DNA of 64,000 nt from Siphonodentalium dalli (GCA_032622095.1 CP136063.1:217763982-217827981); one strand, 5' to 3'; shown: positions 1-10,046, counted from the first letter of the stretch. Program-made: numbers and translations. Notes: generated by a model from the sequence alone, not told the origin.

Positions 1-364
1 ACTTGGACATTTTATCAGTTTATCACGTGATCACTAAATGTGGCAATCGGGTATCCACCGATGCCTGCAATTTATTATTTATAATAATTGGACTCATTGA
101 TCTCACGTAAATAATACTCTTAGTTGTTCCAATAAAATAGTTATCAAATTCGATCACCAATAGATTTGACTGTGGAATATAATGACCTTTAACTTATTTA
201 TCGATCTATGTTAGAACATGGTCTTAACAAAAAACTTGACCATAACAAAAATTACCTTACATTTATGCATGAATCTAATTAGACCATACGTAAATATTGT
301 CAGCTTATCGTCTGATGAGCAAATCCGATGTTTATCAAAAATAGTACAACTTCCAGTTGGTAAT

Positions 365-1000
365 TACTCTTACGAATGAAGAGCGTTGAACATATACGAA
401 ATTACTACACGAATGAACTGAAATTTATATTTTCACATCTTACCAACAACAGATACAGACATAGTCATAGTGTTATACTATCTTACATGTACCCATGCTA
501 TGACATCATTCGAAGGGGCAATACACTCAAGGAGTTAAAGTGACACGAAACAAGGGACGTGATGTAATATTGGTATTTGAATCTTAAAGGAACACAAGAC
601 ACTCTAAAGGGACACTCATTATGAATGAATGTTAACAATACAAGCGCACGAATGAAGAGCGTTGAACATATACAAAATTACTACACGAATGAATTGAACC
701 TTGAAATTTATATTTCACATCTTACCAACAACAGCTACAGGCATTATCATAGGGTTATACTGTCTTGTATATACACACGCTATGACATCATTAAAGGCGG
801 ACAATCCACTCACGGTGTGACAACAGATACAGACATAGGCATAGTGTTATACAGTCTTCTATGTACCAATGCTATGACATAATTAAAGGGGGATAATACA
901 CGCACGGTGTGGAATGTTAAAGTGACACGCGGTAAGGGACGTGATGTAATATTGGTGAAACCCCCTCCCCCACTTATAGATATATAACGAAGACGAGAAT
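365..1000. repeat. Tandem units of about 280 bp in the palindrome arm
   Basis: Two diverged tandem units, each starting near ACGAATGAAGAGCGTTGAAC and ending near GGGACGTGATGTAATATTGG, lie between the arm tip and the C2H2 gene. They are mirrored at about 3690-4325 in the right arm, and one more unit lies at 5371-5640. An 85-codon open frame at 625-882 (mirrored at 3806-4063 and again at 5352-5630) runs through the unit. It reads through repeat DNA and has no recognisable domain, so I do not call it a gene. Confidence 0.75.
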
Positions 1001-1015
1001 AACATGTTGATGAAG

Positions 1016-1021
1016 TTTATT
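1016..1021 (-). terminator. Poly(A) signal of left C2H2 gene
   Basis: TTTATT on the plus strand is AATAAA on the minus strand, 5 bp beyond the stop codon of the ORF ending at 1027. The right arm carries the mirror copy at 3667-3672. These genes therefore use ordinary polyadenylation, unlike the stem-loop genes at the other end of the window. Confidence 0.6.
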
Positions 1022-1026
1022 GAAAT

Positions 1027-1629
1027 TTAATCATTGTCTGAATCTTCGCCCGTTAGATTTACTTCTAAGAGTTTCTTGAATTTTCTCATCGCTTCATCCG
1101 CAGCCCATTCATTATTATATCCGTGTTTGGTCAGTTTGACCATTTTCTTCATGATAGCGTTATGTATGCGGGATGTTTTCAATCGATGCTGGTATTCTAT
1201 CAATCGTCTGTAACTTTTGAGAAAGAGAGAAAACTCTGTGTCGATGCGTTCTAGCTGAGCTTTTCCATCATCCTCTTCTCCCGACACGCCCTCTTCTTCC
1301 ATCAGTTGATCAAACTTATCAGACAATGCTTTCACATCATCGATGACGCGTTTCATCATACTTTTGAATGTGTTCATCTCATTGACGCATCGCGCAGCTT
1401 TCTTACGGCCGAATACCGTTCTACTACCGGCGATAGTATCATCCTCTGAATCTGATAGAGTTCCCCGTTCATCTTCATCTGAATCTAGACCCGCTTCGTC
1501 AGATTCATCGGTATCTTCTCCGAAGAGAGTTGGTATTGTCTCGGACATAACTCCGTGTTTAATCTGTTTATGTCTTTGTAGATTGTAGTTCGTCGATAAA
1601 ATAATGCCACATAAATCACACCCGTGCAT
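1027..1629 (-). CDS. C2H2 zinc-finger / acidic protein, downstream frame (left arm, intact)
   Basis: 200 residues. A classical C2H2 finger lies at residues 4-25 (CDLC, 12-residue spacer, H-x4-H). It is followed by an acidic Ser/Asp/Glu stretch at about 35-65, a short basic patch (GRKKAAR), and an alpha-helical charged region from about 85 to 190. The tail is acidic again. It starts at ATG 1629, which overlaps by 14 nt the stop of the upstream ORF (1616-1819) that carries another finger in another frame. The two probably make one two-finger product through a frame change, or act as two cistrons; I cannot tell which. The finger suggests nucleic-acid binding. No family is recognised. The intronless layout, TATA box and nearby AATAAA suggest a virus- or transposon-derived unit (inference). 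Confidence 0.6.
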   Translation of the reverse strand: MHGCDLCGIILSTNYNLQRHKQIKHGVMSETIPTLFGEDTDESDEAGLDSDEDERGTLSDSEDDTIAGSRTVFGRKKAARCVNEMNTFKSMMKRVIDDVKALSDKFDQLMEEEGVSGEEDDGKAQLERIDTEFSLFLKSYRRLIEYQHRLKTSRIHNAIMKKMVKLTKHGYNNEWAADEAMRKFKKLLEVNLTGEDSDND

Positions 1630-1819
1630 TATCGCGAATTATTGGAAGAACCATCACTCTTATAAGTAGTTGTTGTTGTTGTTGTGGCTGATGTGGCTGA
1701 TGATACTGTTGTTGTTGTTGTTGTTGTTGTTCTGAAGGTGTGTGTTTAACTTTGATATGACGCTTCAAACTATCTTGCCAAGCATAGACACTTAAGCACT
1801 CTTCACATTGATACTTCAT
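1616..1819 (-). CDS. C2H2 finger + polyQ, upstream frame (left arm)
   Basis: 67 residues. A C2H2 finger lies at residues 5-26 (CEEC, 12-residue spacer, H-x4-H), directly followed by glutamine-rich runs (Q8 and Q5 with QPHQPQ between) encoded by pure CAA triplets. The start at 1819 lies about 45 bp downstream of a TATA-like element (1861-1874 on the minus strand). The stop overlaps the start of the 200-residue ORF at 1629. The finger spacing is the same in both ORFs, which favours their being parts of one protein. The mirror copy at 2868-3071 differs by one residue near the end (A to E). Confidence 0.55.
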   Translation of the reverse strand: MKYQCEECLSVYAWQDSLKRHIKVKHTPSEQQQQQQQQYHQPHQPQQQQQLLIRVMVLPIIRDNARV

Positions 1820-1860
1820 TTTCCTATATAATCAGTGAAATCGAGCGTTCTTCTATGCAC

Positions 1861-1874
1861 CTATATTTATATAG
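1861..1874 (-). promoter_or_regulatory. TATA element of left C2H2 gene
   Basis: Minus-strand CTATATAAATATAG lies about 45 bp before ATG 1819. Just upstream is a perfect dyad, ACTAGTTAACTAGT (about 1900-1915), a plausible factor-binding site. The right arm has the same arrangement (TATA at 2814-2825, ATG at 2868). Confidence 0.5.
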
Positions 1875-2080
1875 AACAGAAACAAGGGAAACGTGGTGGA
1901 CTAGTTAACTAGTTCAGGCTGTCGTTCACAACGTCTCTTATTGTTGTTTGTACTGGATACAAATTTATCACATTAGCTACAATACAACCTAGCTATCCAA
2001 ATGTCAATGCAATTATGAGTGATTTCAATATGAACACTCTATTATATAGATATGTGTAACCTGGTGACTGACATGATGAT

Positions 2081-2606
2081 ACAGTTATGCACTAAATAAT
2101 GGACTGCTTAACCACAGCAGAATTATAGGTATCTTTTCAGGAGTTAGTCGGAAATATGGCTTGTTGCCATTCATCGGAAAGCTCTCACCGCCGCCGGCGG
2201 CGGCGGCGGCATTGCGGTATTTGCCGCCGGCGGCGGCGGCATTGCGGTATTTGCCTCCGGCGGCGGCGGCATTGCGGTATTTTACTGCGGCGGCGGTGCA
2301 GCCACCGCCGCCGGGGTCCGCCGCCGGCGGACCCCGCAGTAAAATACTGCAATGCCGCCGCCGCCGGAGGCAAATACCGCAATGCCGCCGTCGCCGGCGG
2401 CAAATACCGCAATGTCGCCGCCGCCGCCGCCACCGGCGGCAAATACCGCAATGCCGCCGCCGCCGCCGCCGCAACCGCCGCCGCCGCCGCCGGCGGCGGT
2501 GAGAGCTTTCCGATGAATGGCAACAAGCCATATTTCCGACTAACTCCTGAAAAGTTACCTATAATTCTGCTGTGGTTAAGCAGTCCATTATTTAGTGCAT
2601 AACTGT
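2081..2606. mobile_element. Foldback MITE with GCC expansion at the palindrome axis
   Basis: Left half runs ACAGTTATGCACTAAATAAT through CGGAAAGCTCTCA; the right half is its reverse complement ending at 2606. The same family occurs at 8756-8973, 19360-19576, 21660-21843 and 26222-26471 (TACAGTAATGCC ends). Here the loop is expanded by about 310 bp of GCC/GGC triplets (2190-2503) with embedded copies of ATTGCGGTATTTGCC. The triplet array leaves long open frames on both strands that are not genes. Confidence 0.85.
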
Positions 2607-2813
2607 ATCATCATGTCAGTCACCAGGTTACACATATCTATATAATAGAGTGTTCATATTGAAATCACTCATAATTGCATTGACATTTGGATAGGTAGGT
2701 TGTATTGTAGCTAATGTGATAAATTTGTATCCAGTACAAACAACAATAAGAGACGTTGTGAACGACAGCCTGAACTAGTTAACTAGTCCACCACGTTTCC
2801 CTTGTTTCTGTTC

Positions 2814-2825
2814 TATATAAATATA
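2814..2825 (+). promoter_or_regulatory. TATA element of right C2H2 gene
   Basis: TATATAAATATA lies about 43 bp upstream of ATG 2868, with the dyad ACTAGTTAACTAGT about 30 bp further upstream. It is the mirror of the left-arm promoter. Confidence 0.5.
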
Positions 2826-2867
2826 GGTGCATAGAAGAACGCTCGATTTCACTGATTATATAGGAAA

Positions 2868-3071
2868 ATGAAGTATCAATGTGAAGAGTGCTTAAGTGTC
2901 TATGCTTGGCAAGATAGTTTGAAGCGTCATATCAAAGTTAAACACACACCTTCAGAACAACAACAACAACAACAACAACAGTATCATCAGCCACATCAGC
3001 CACAACAACAACAACAACTACTTATAAGAGTGATGGTTCTTCCAATAATTCGCGATAATGAACGGGTGTGA
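2868..3071 (+). CDS. C2H2 finger + polyQ, upstream frame (right arm)
   Basis: Mirror copy of the ORF at 1616-1819. 67 residues with one C2H2 finger (residues 5-26) and CAA-encoded glutamine runs. It is preceded by the TATA element at 2814 and overlaps the start of the downstream frame (ATG 3058). The stop is the same TGA that overlaps the finger-2 frame in the left arm. Confidence 0.5.
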   Translation: MKYQCEECLSVYAWQDSLKRHIKVKHTPSEQQQQQQQQYHQPHQPQQQQQLLIRVMVLPIIRDNERV

Positions 3072-3661
3072 TTTATGTGGCATTATTTTTATCGACGAAC
3101 TACAATCTACAAAGACATAAACAGATTAAACACGGAGTTATGTCCGAGACAAAACCAACTCTCTTCGGAGAAGATACCGATGAATCTGACGAAGCGGGTC
3201 TAGATTCAGATGAAGATGAACGGGGAACTCTATCAGATTCAGAGGATGATACTATCGCCGGTAGTAGAACGGTATTCGGCCGTAAGAAAGCTGCGCGATG
3301 CGTCAATGAGATGAACACATTCAAAAGTATGATGAAACGCGTCATCGATGATGTGAAAGCATTGTCTGATAAGTTTGATCAACTGATGGAAGAAGAGGGC
3401 GTGTCGGGAGAAGAGGATGATGGAAAAGCTCAGCTAGAACGCATCGACACAGAGTTTTCTCTCTTTCTCAAAAGTTACAGACGATTGATAGAATACCAGC
3501 ATCGATTGAAAACATCCCGCATACATAACGCTATCATGAAGAAAATGGTCAAACTGACCAAACACGGATATAATAATGAATGGGCTGCGGATGAAGCGAT
3601 GAGAAAATTCAAGAAACTCTTAGAAGTAAATCTAACGGGCGAAGATTCAGACAATGATTAA
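3058..3661 (+). pseudogene. C2H2 / acidic protein, right arm copy broken by a 1-nt insertion
   Basis: Mirror of 1027-1629. ATG 3058 starts the same finger (CDLC), but the T-run at 3085-3090 is one base longer than in the left arm. The finger frame is thrown off and stops within about 20 codons. The rest of the protein stays open in the other frame down to 3661, nearly identical to the left copy (one I to K change seen). AATAAA at 3667-3672 follows. Either this arm has decayed, or the run is an assembly or sequencing error inside the palindrome. Confidence 0.7.
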
Positions 3662-4959
3662 ATTTCAATAAACTTCATCAACATGTTATTCTCGTCTTCG
3701 TTATATATCTATAAGTGGGGGAGGGGGTTTCACCAATATTACATCACGTCCCTTACCGCGTGTCACTTTAACATTCCACACCGTGCGTGTATTATCCCCC
3801 TTTAATTATGTCATAGCATTGGTACATAGAAGACTGTATAACACTATGCCTATGTCTGTATCTGTTGTCACACCGTGAGTGGATTGTCCGCCTTTAATGA
3901 TGTCATAGCGTGTGTATATGCAAGACAGTATAACCCTATGATAATGCCTGTAGCTGTTGTTGGTAAGATGTGAAATATAAATTTCAAGGTTCAATTCATT
4001 CGTGTAGTAATTTTGTATATGTTCAACGCTCTTCATTCGTGCGCTTGTATTGTTAACATTCATTCATAATGAGTGTCCCTTTAGAGTGTCTTGTGTTCCT
4101 TTAAGATTCAAATACCAATATTACATCACGTCCCTTGTTTCGTGTCACTTTAACTCCTTGAGTGTATTGCCCCTTCGAATGATGTCATAGCATGGGTACA
4201 TGTAAGATAGTATAACACTATGACTATGTCTGTATCTGTTGTTGGTAAGATGTGAAAATATAAATTTCAGTTCATTCGTGTAGTAATTTCGTATATGTTC
4301 AACGCTCTTCATTCGTAAGAGTAATTACCAACTGGAAGTTGTACTATTTTTGATAAACATCGGATTTGCTCATCAGACGATAAGCTGACAATATTTACGT
4401 ATGGTCTAATTAGATTCATGCATAAATGTAAGGTAATTTTTGTTATGGTCAAGTTTTTTGTTAAGACCATGTTCTAACATAGATCGATAAATAAGTTAAA
4501 GGTCATTATATTCCACAGTCAAATCTATTGGTGATCGAATTTGATAACTATTTTATTGGAACAACTAAGAGTATTATTTACGTGAGATCAATGAGTCCAA
4601 TTATTATAAATAATAAATTGCAGGCATCGGTGGATACCCGATTGCCACATTTAGTGATCACGTGATAAACTGATAAAATGTCCAAGTGACGTACTATAAT
4701 GAGCAAAAAAAAAATGAGTTGACCTTCGGCTTCGTCCCGATTGGGTACTGAGCTGACACCGGGGATAAATTGACCAATGACTGCTATTGTATCCTTTTGA
4801 CAGATATGTGTGCGCAGACTCGTTTGATGTTCGCTATCGCATTACTATGTTTTAATAGCCAAGCCTTCACTTCTCGTCTGACTCTCTTACCGTCAAGACC
4901 TGTCTACACAGTACTTCTCCGGCAGACTATTCATCCACTGATAGGCCTACATACAGGTA

Positions 4960-5324
4960 TGCCCATTTTTTTGCTCATTTGCTCATTTTTATTGCTCATT
5001 TGCTCATTTTATTGCTCATTTTTTTGCTCATTTGCTCATTTATTTGCTCATTTGCTCATTTTTATTGCTCATTTGCTCATTTTCTTGCTCATTTGCTCAT
5101 TTTTTTGCTCATTTGCTCATTTTTATTGCTCATTTGCTCATTTTCTTGCTCATTTGCTCATTTTATTGCTCATTTGCTCATTTTCTTGCTCATTTGCTCA
5201 TTTTTTTGCTCATTTGCTCATTTTTATTGCTCATTTGCTCATTTTATTGCTCATTTGCTCATTTTCTTGCTCATTTGCTCATTTTCTTGCTCATTTGCTC
5301 ATTTTTTTGCTCATTTGCTCATTG
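4960..5324. repeat. TTGCTCA minisatellite
   Basis: Repeated TTGCTCATTTGCTCATTTT with variable T-runs (unit about 26 bp, some 14 units). All three plus frames are open and produce meaningless AHLLIF-type ORFs. A short relic of the same motif (TTGCTCACTTGCTCTTTTTT) sits at 14494-14556, next to the PC4-like ORF. Confidence 0.9.
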
Positions 5325-5370
5325 ATTGGTGCATACTCAAGAGTCATAGACCTAACATCCAATGTACGTT

Positions 5371-5853
5371 AATGGTGTCATAGCGTGGGTACATAGAAGA
5401 CTGTATAACACTATGCCTATGTCCGTATCTGTTGTCACACCGTGAGTGGATTGTCCGCCTTTAATGATGTCATAGCGTGTGTACATGCAAGACAGTATAA
5501 TACTATGATTATGTCTGTAACTGTTGTTGGTAAGATGTGAAATATAAATTTCAAGGTTCAATTCATTCGTGTAGTAATTTTGTATATGTTCAACGCTCTT
5601 CATTCGTGCGCTTGTATTGTTAACATTCATTCATAATGAGTGTCCCTTTAGATCGATAAATAAGTTAAAGGTCATTACATTCCACAGTCAAATCTATTGG
5701 TGATCGAATTTGATAACTATTGTATTGGAACAACTAAGAGTATTATTCACGTGAGATCAATGAGTCCAATTATTATAAATAATATATTGCAGGCATCGGT
5801 GGATACCCGATTGCCACATATAGTGATCACGTGATAAACTGATAAAATGTCCA
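5371..5853. repeat. Solo partial copy of palindrome arm with internal deletion
   Basis: 5371-5655 matches the right arm from about 3806 to 4094, then jumps at the shared bases TAGA to match 4484-4685. About 390 bp are missing between short direct matches. It ends at the same tip sequence (TAAAATGTCCAA) as the palindrome. It shows that the arm end is a real element boundary and that copies exist in non-palindromic form. Confidence 0.8.
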
Positions 5854-6033
5854 AAGCGTAAGTATGAATGTGGGGGCGGTAAGTGGTTACTACGTAATGT
5901 TGTTATAACAATGTCATCAAAGCAATTTCTATAATTGAGTGTCCTGGACGTATGCATGTTTTTGGCTAACTAATTATCGTGTGAATGACACAGTTTATCA
6001 ACCTTAATTGATACTAACCCGTTTGTTCAGACA

Positions 6034-6426
6034 TTAAATCGATATGTTTTCTGAATAGCATATAACTGTGAACGGGGAAATAATATAATTCATTTGGTAA
6101 AGCAAAGGTGTGAAAGACACATTGTTACCACCAATGTCGCGTGTGTGATTGCGTGTACAGCGAATATGACAATTCATTCTGGAGGGTTGTAATTTCACAT
6201 TACAATTTTCGACCGTTAGTCTCAATACTTCCAATAATTCACGATAATACACACCTGTCATATGGGATAGAGAGAGTGTAAAGAATAAACGCTCTTTATT
6301 ATTTATGTAAAAGTAATAGTGTCTATTTTCAGGTATGACAATTATATGAACTGCGTCCGATAAAACACTGGAATGTATGCATTCATATCGATGGTCACAA
6401 TGTCCAATAAAGCTATTTCTAAACAT
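6034..6426 (-). CDS. Hypothetical 130-residue protein, possibly distantly PC4-like
   Basis: One open frame of 130 residues. The N-terminal part (GHCDHRYECIHSSV, residues 8-21) is shared with a frame at 13703-13885, and the DNA around it (about 45 bp, AACACTGGAATGTATGCATT...) is also shared. The C-terminal part (about residues 80-125: a Cys/Ile strand, then DIGGNN, then TPLLYQMNYI) aligns loosely with the PC4-like part of the 13860-14321 ORF. No signal peptide. Not recognised; it could be a decayed relative of the 13.9-kb gene. Confidence 0.3.
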   Translation of the reverse strand: MFRNSFIGHCDHRYECIHSSVLSDAVHIIVIPENRHYYFYINNKERLFFTLSLSHMTGVYYRELLEVLRLTVENCNVKLQPSRMNCHIRCTRNHTRDIGGNNVSFTPLLYQMNYIISPFTVICYSENISI

Positions 6427-6429
6427 CGA

Positions 6430-6858
6430 TTAATAAATACATTGAAACATTGGTTGAACAAAAAAAAATAACGAAAGATATTACACGCAAATAATTTAAC
6501 ATTCGACATTTTTTTAATATCGAGATTATCAGAAACCGAAAACTCGTTATAAATTTTTTATTTAAACTTTTTTTGGAGACATAATTTTGAGGGTTTTGAA
6601 TTTTTTTCTTTTTTGAAATTTTGGGGTTTTAAAATTTTTTGGAAGTTTTGGGATTTTGAAATTTTTTGGAAAAAATAATTTTTGGAAGTTTTGAAATTTT
6701 TTTTGGGTTTTGATATTTTGGGAATATTTTAGTACAACCAATTTTAGACCCCAAAGATTCTATTTTTAGATGTGACGCGAACGAGACACCCACAACCAAT
6801 TTTAGACCCCAAAGATTCTATTTTTAGATGTGACGGTAAGGAGACATCTATTCTTCTA
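6430..6858. other. Gene-free, T/G-rich low-complexity DNA
   Basis: 6540-6730 is simple T-rich sequence built on TTTTGGAAGTTTTG-like words. Two direct copies of a 43-bp segment (ACAACCAATTTTAGACCCCA...) lie at 6734-6776 and 6791-6833. No gene seen. Confidence 0.6.
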
Positions 6859-6880
6859 ATATTTTCATTGACCCTGTAAG

Positions 6881-6916
6881 GCAGTGCATTCTCTTATATA
6901 AGAGAATGCACTGGCA
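6881..6916. repeat. Short GCATTCTCTTATATAAGAGAATGC hairpin
   Basis: Near-perfect 36-bp dyad. It is the shortest member of a hairpin family (also 10200-10269, 10348-10416, 16219-16287, 20786-20857, 20937-21005 and degraded forms at 9757-9837, 9867-9930, 17400-17457, 33837-33965). The duplicate of this one is at 17483-17518. Confidence 0.7.
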
Positions 6917-7031
6917 CAGGATCTAAGGCTGTGCCAGCTCAGCTCCCGTCACAGAAATGTTAACCTCCCAGACTCATTATGAACCCCACCCCAATTAACC
7001 CATGCTTTACCAATTACTCTTTGGTGAGTAG

Positions 7032-7105
7032 TTACCTAAGGAAATGTTCAGATAATAAGTTCAACAATTGTTTGTTGAACTTATTATCTGAACATTTCCC
7101 ACCAA
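7032..7105. repeat. Hairpin GGAAATGTTCAGATAATAAG
   Basis: Perfect inverted repeat around CAATTGTTTGTTG. The same arms with another loop (CGACCCTTTGGTCG) occur at 56040-56112, and the segmental copy lies near 17634-17707. Confidence 0.75.
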
Positions 7106-7356
7106 TGTATAAGAATCTTGTATTATCTTTCTGTCTGTCTGCTCTTTTTTCCTGAACACCCCTCCAAATTAATAATTTACCATTCCAATATATACTATTA
7201 TAACTGGGTGGGAGAATCCATTTGGTATAAAAGGGTTAATAGTTTGTCTGACATTTTTTCTGTGATATATCTGTAAGATGTATCATATATTATAATTTAT
7301 ATAGCATAGAATCAAGATGAGTACCCAAAACAACAAAATGTAACAGCACCACATTA

Positions 7357-7947
7357 TTAAAGGGGTACTGTACGCCATTTTCATTAAATTTCCGGTGACA
7401 ACAACGATCTAATATCGATAATATAGAGAAACATAAGTAATTTGAGTCGAAGATGTATTCTGTAAACGCTCAGGTTAATAGGCTATCTTAAAATTTAATA
7501 ATTTAAAAGTTAATAATTTGATATAAATTGAATTTATGACTGGAGCCATAAAATGGCGTCAATTAAATTACGAATTTACGTAATCAAATAAAATAAATGA
7601 GGGACACTGGCTTGTTAAACCGATCGCACACACGATCGCTTAAAATATTATGATGATACGGGGAGAACACTCAAGCCACTCACTGACTAGCGACGATACA
7701 ATAACTTAAATGATTATATGGGACTACTATGCATATAATATAACTTTTATTTGTTTCATTAGGTTGAAAACTGTACACAAATTACTCGACAACGACAATT
7801 TGTATTTTTGCATTCCGGTAAATTTGTCATCCGTAACACTACTTCGTACTCAACAGACTTTCAAATAATGAAAAAATTGTTACCTTATTCTCCGACTCGG
7901 AGACTATAAAAACCAACAACAACATTTGGCGTACAGTACCCCTTTAA
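7357..7947. mobile_element. TTAA MITE, ends AGGGGTACTGTACGCCA
   Basis: 591 bp bounded by TTAA on both sides, with inverted ends AGGGGTACTGTACGCCA. No coding capacity. The duplicate copy is at 17959-18549 and a lone end lies near 51673-51690. The TTAA flank and short inverted ends fit a piggyBac-type non-autonomous element. Confidence 0.8.
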
Positions 7948-8105
7948 GCTAAAACTTCATAATATATAAAATGGCTGGGAAAATATAGTGTTGTCTCATG
8001 AATGCTATTCAAATCTATCTTTATTAATATTTGAACTGCAGCATATATCTGGAACTTTTAAAGTGATGTGAAACACTATTCACTGAATTAAGTCCATAAT
8101 ATGTC

Positions 8106-8544
8106 TTAAAGGTACTCAATCCGATCAGACGCTCTTAAATTACTATCTCTTTGGCTTCGGGGGTAAAAATATTTGATTCGAGTCGAGGAAGCCACCCATC
8201 AAAGCTCAGAGTGATCGGATATCGATTTTTGAGGTTTGTAATTTCTATTGTTTGTGGCCCATAGCACGTGGTAAAACGGACAAGGTTGCGGATGAAGATG
8301 GATAACTCTAAAATCAAGTGGTAATAATAACCACTTGTTTTAGAGTTATCCATCTTCATCAGCATCTTCGTCCGTTTGACCACTTGCTTCTGGGCCACAA
8401 ACAATAGAAATAACAAACCTCAAAAATCGATATCCGATCACTCTGAGCTTTGGGTGGGTTCCTCGACTCGAATCAGATATTTTTTACCCCCGAAGCCAAA
8501 GAAATAGTAATTTAGAAACATCTGATCGGTTTGAGTACCTTTAA
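8106..8544. mobile_element. TTAA foldback MITE, ends AGGTACTCAATCCGATC
   Basis: TTAA at 8106-8109 and 8541-8544 flank inverted ends AGGTACTCAATCCGATC. The two halves form a long hairpin around CCACTTGTTTTAGAG. Other copies: 18708-19147 (segmental duplicate), 37516-37991 (at the TLR stop codon), 50739-51162, and a truncated one at about 12310-12745. The 93-codon open frame inside is a product of the hairpin, not a gene. Confidence 0.85.
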
Positions 8545-8755
8545 ACTCAATGGTATATTGCAATACTCTTGACACAGGCACAGAATGGAGATGAAAAGAA
8601 GGTATCTGACTGGATAATGGCTACAACAACCCATCAGACACCGGAGCATAACTCAAATGAGTTTGCTGACTCTGACTTACATTATCTTCTGGACATGGAT
8701 CTCTCTGTTCTAGGAAGAGAACCGGGTGGCAAGTTACCAATAATACCCCCTACAT

Positions 8756-8973
8756 ATACAGTAATGCCATAAATAATCGACTCCTTAACTACAGCAGAAT
8801 TATGGGTAACTTTTCAGGATTTAGTCGGAAATATGGATTGTTGCCATTCATTGGAAAGCTCTCAGTGAGAGCTTTCCGATCAATGGCAACGAGCCATATT
8901 TCCGTCTAAATCCTGAAAAGTTACCCATAATTATTCTGTGGTTAAGGAGTCAATTATTTAGGGCATTACTGTA
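8756..8973. mobile_element. Foldback MITE, ends TACAGTAATGCC
   Basis: Near-perfect hairpin of about 218 bp inserted 27 bp after the exon 3 donor. Same family as the axis of the 4.7-kb palindrome. The duplicate copy is at 19360-19576. Confidence 0.85.
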
Positions 8974-8994
8974 CAAGCATGCAAATAGTGTGCC

Positions 8995-9110
8995 TATCAT
9001 TTGCAGAATGAGGTCCCCAGAGGGTGAATTCAGTGATGCTATCACACACGGTGGGCTAGCATCACCAAATTCACCATCTGAGGACCTCATTATGTTTAGG
9101 TCTCAACTGC
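8995..9110. repeat. GAGGTCCCCAGAGGGTGAAT hairpin
   Basis: Inverted repeat pairing GAATGAGGTCCCCAGAGGGT with CACCATCTGAGGACCTCATT, loop about 30 bp. Relatives lie at 24100-24180, 24433-24545 and 53548-53698. Confidence 0.7.
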
Positions 9111-9709
9111 TATGTGAGACCTTGAATCAGATTGAAGTTCCCCCGGGACAAACTATTTCAAGGCTTGCCATATTGCCGAATCTCTGATAACATTATATAA
9201 CAAAGTTTCTTTTGCCTAAAAGTTGATATTGAATTGATATTTTTAATGAAAGATACCCTCAAGTCACAATGGAAATTATTATGGATGATTTAATATGTAG
9301 CAATGCATTTAATTATAATATAATTCCCTACAGATTACCAATTGTATGTAGAGCAGATCAGAAAGGAGTATATCCACATTCCCGAAGAACTATTCAGAGA
9401 AAAACGTCCTCAGGTAAATAAAAACTGAAAATCATGCTCTTATTGACTAACACAATTGTAATAATTGTATTATTTTGGTTTTTCTTGTGCTTATTTATTA
9501 TATATCATTTAATTTATCATGACATTATTATTATAAAAATTATGAAAACAAGGATGAAAGATTCAATGCTGCATGATCACTGGGAAGTGTACTTGAAAAA
9601 TTACATCTGTGGGTGGTACTGTACAAAATATAAAAATATCTGTGATCAATCACAGATCGATATCACTAATGGATCAAACGGACTATATATCCTGCAAAAA
9701 TGGTTATTT

Positions 9710-9977
9710 TTAACCCTTTCATGACGGGATCTGTGCTGGTGCAGCATTAAATATCCTGTGCCAGTGCATTCTCTTAATATATAGATGCAAGTCTCTCATA
9801 GTGAGCCTTGCAAAAATATGAGAATGAACTGGCTTATTAGGTCAATGTAAATATTGTTTGGCCAATGTATTCTCTTATATATGTCAGGCTCCCTATGGGA
9901 GACTCAAATATCTAAGAGAATGCATTGGCACATGGTTTTCACAAAATTTCAGGAAACTCCAGTCATGGAAGGGTTAG
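9710..9977. mobile_element. TTAACCCTTT-family MITE
   Basis: Starts TTAACCCTTTCATGACGG and ends with the matching inverted sequence CAGTCATGGAAGGGTTAG. It carries two degraded copies of the AATGCATTCTCTTATATA hairpin inside. Segmental copy near 20315-20563. Confidence 0.65.
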
Positions 9978-10046
9978 AAGCTCCCTATTTTGAAAAGGTG
10001 TCAATCCAGATGGATGTGATTGGCCGAGTAGTTATGTTTTGGTGTT

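Larger units (their letters stand above)
1..4687. repeat. Giant palindrome, arms about 2.3 kb
   Basis: The first bases of the window (ACTTGGACATTTTATC...) reappear as reverse complement ending at 4687, and the whole interval reads as two inverted copies meeting in a GC-rich core at about 2280-2345. Each arm holds, from outside in, an AT-rich terminal part, tandem units of about 280 bp, a C2H2 gene transcribed away from the centre, and half of a MITE. The arms differ by few substitutions plus one T insertion in the right arm gene and length changes in the GCC core. The window begins at the left tip, so any further leftward extension is invisible. A solo arm copy at 5371-5853 ends at the same terminal sequence (GATAAAATGTCCAA), so that is probably a true element end. 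Confidence 0.95.

Noticed and set aside
307-335. Hammerhead-ribozyme-like CTGATGAG
   Set aside because: The required GAAA and stem partners are absent.
2085-2602. Four 113-148 codon ORFs on both strands
   Set aside because: They are translations of GCC/GGC repeats and MITE arms; all frames are open because of the triplet period.
4770-5383. ORFs of 97-200 codons rich in AHLLIF
   Set aside because: Frames through the TTGCTCA minisatellite; no non-repeat coding signal.
8135-8416. 93-codon ORF, repeated at 18708-19019
   Set aside because: Lies within the TTAA foldback MITE; conserved only because the segment was duplicated.
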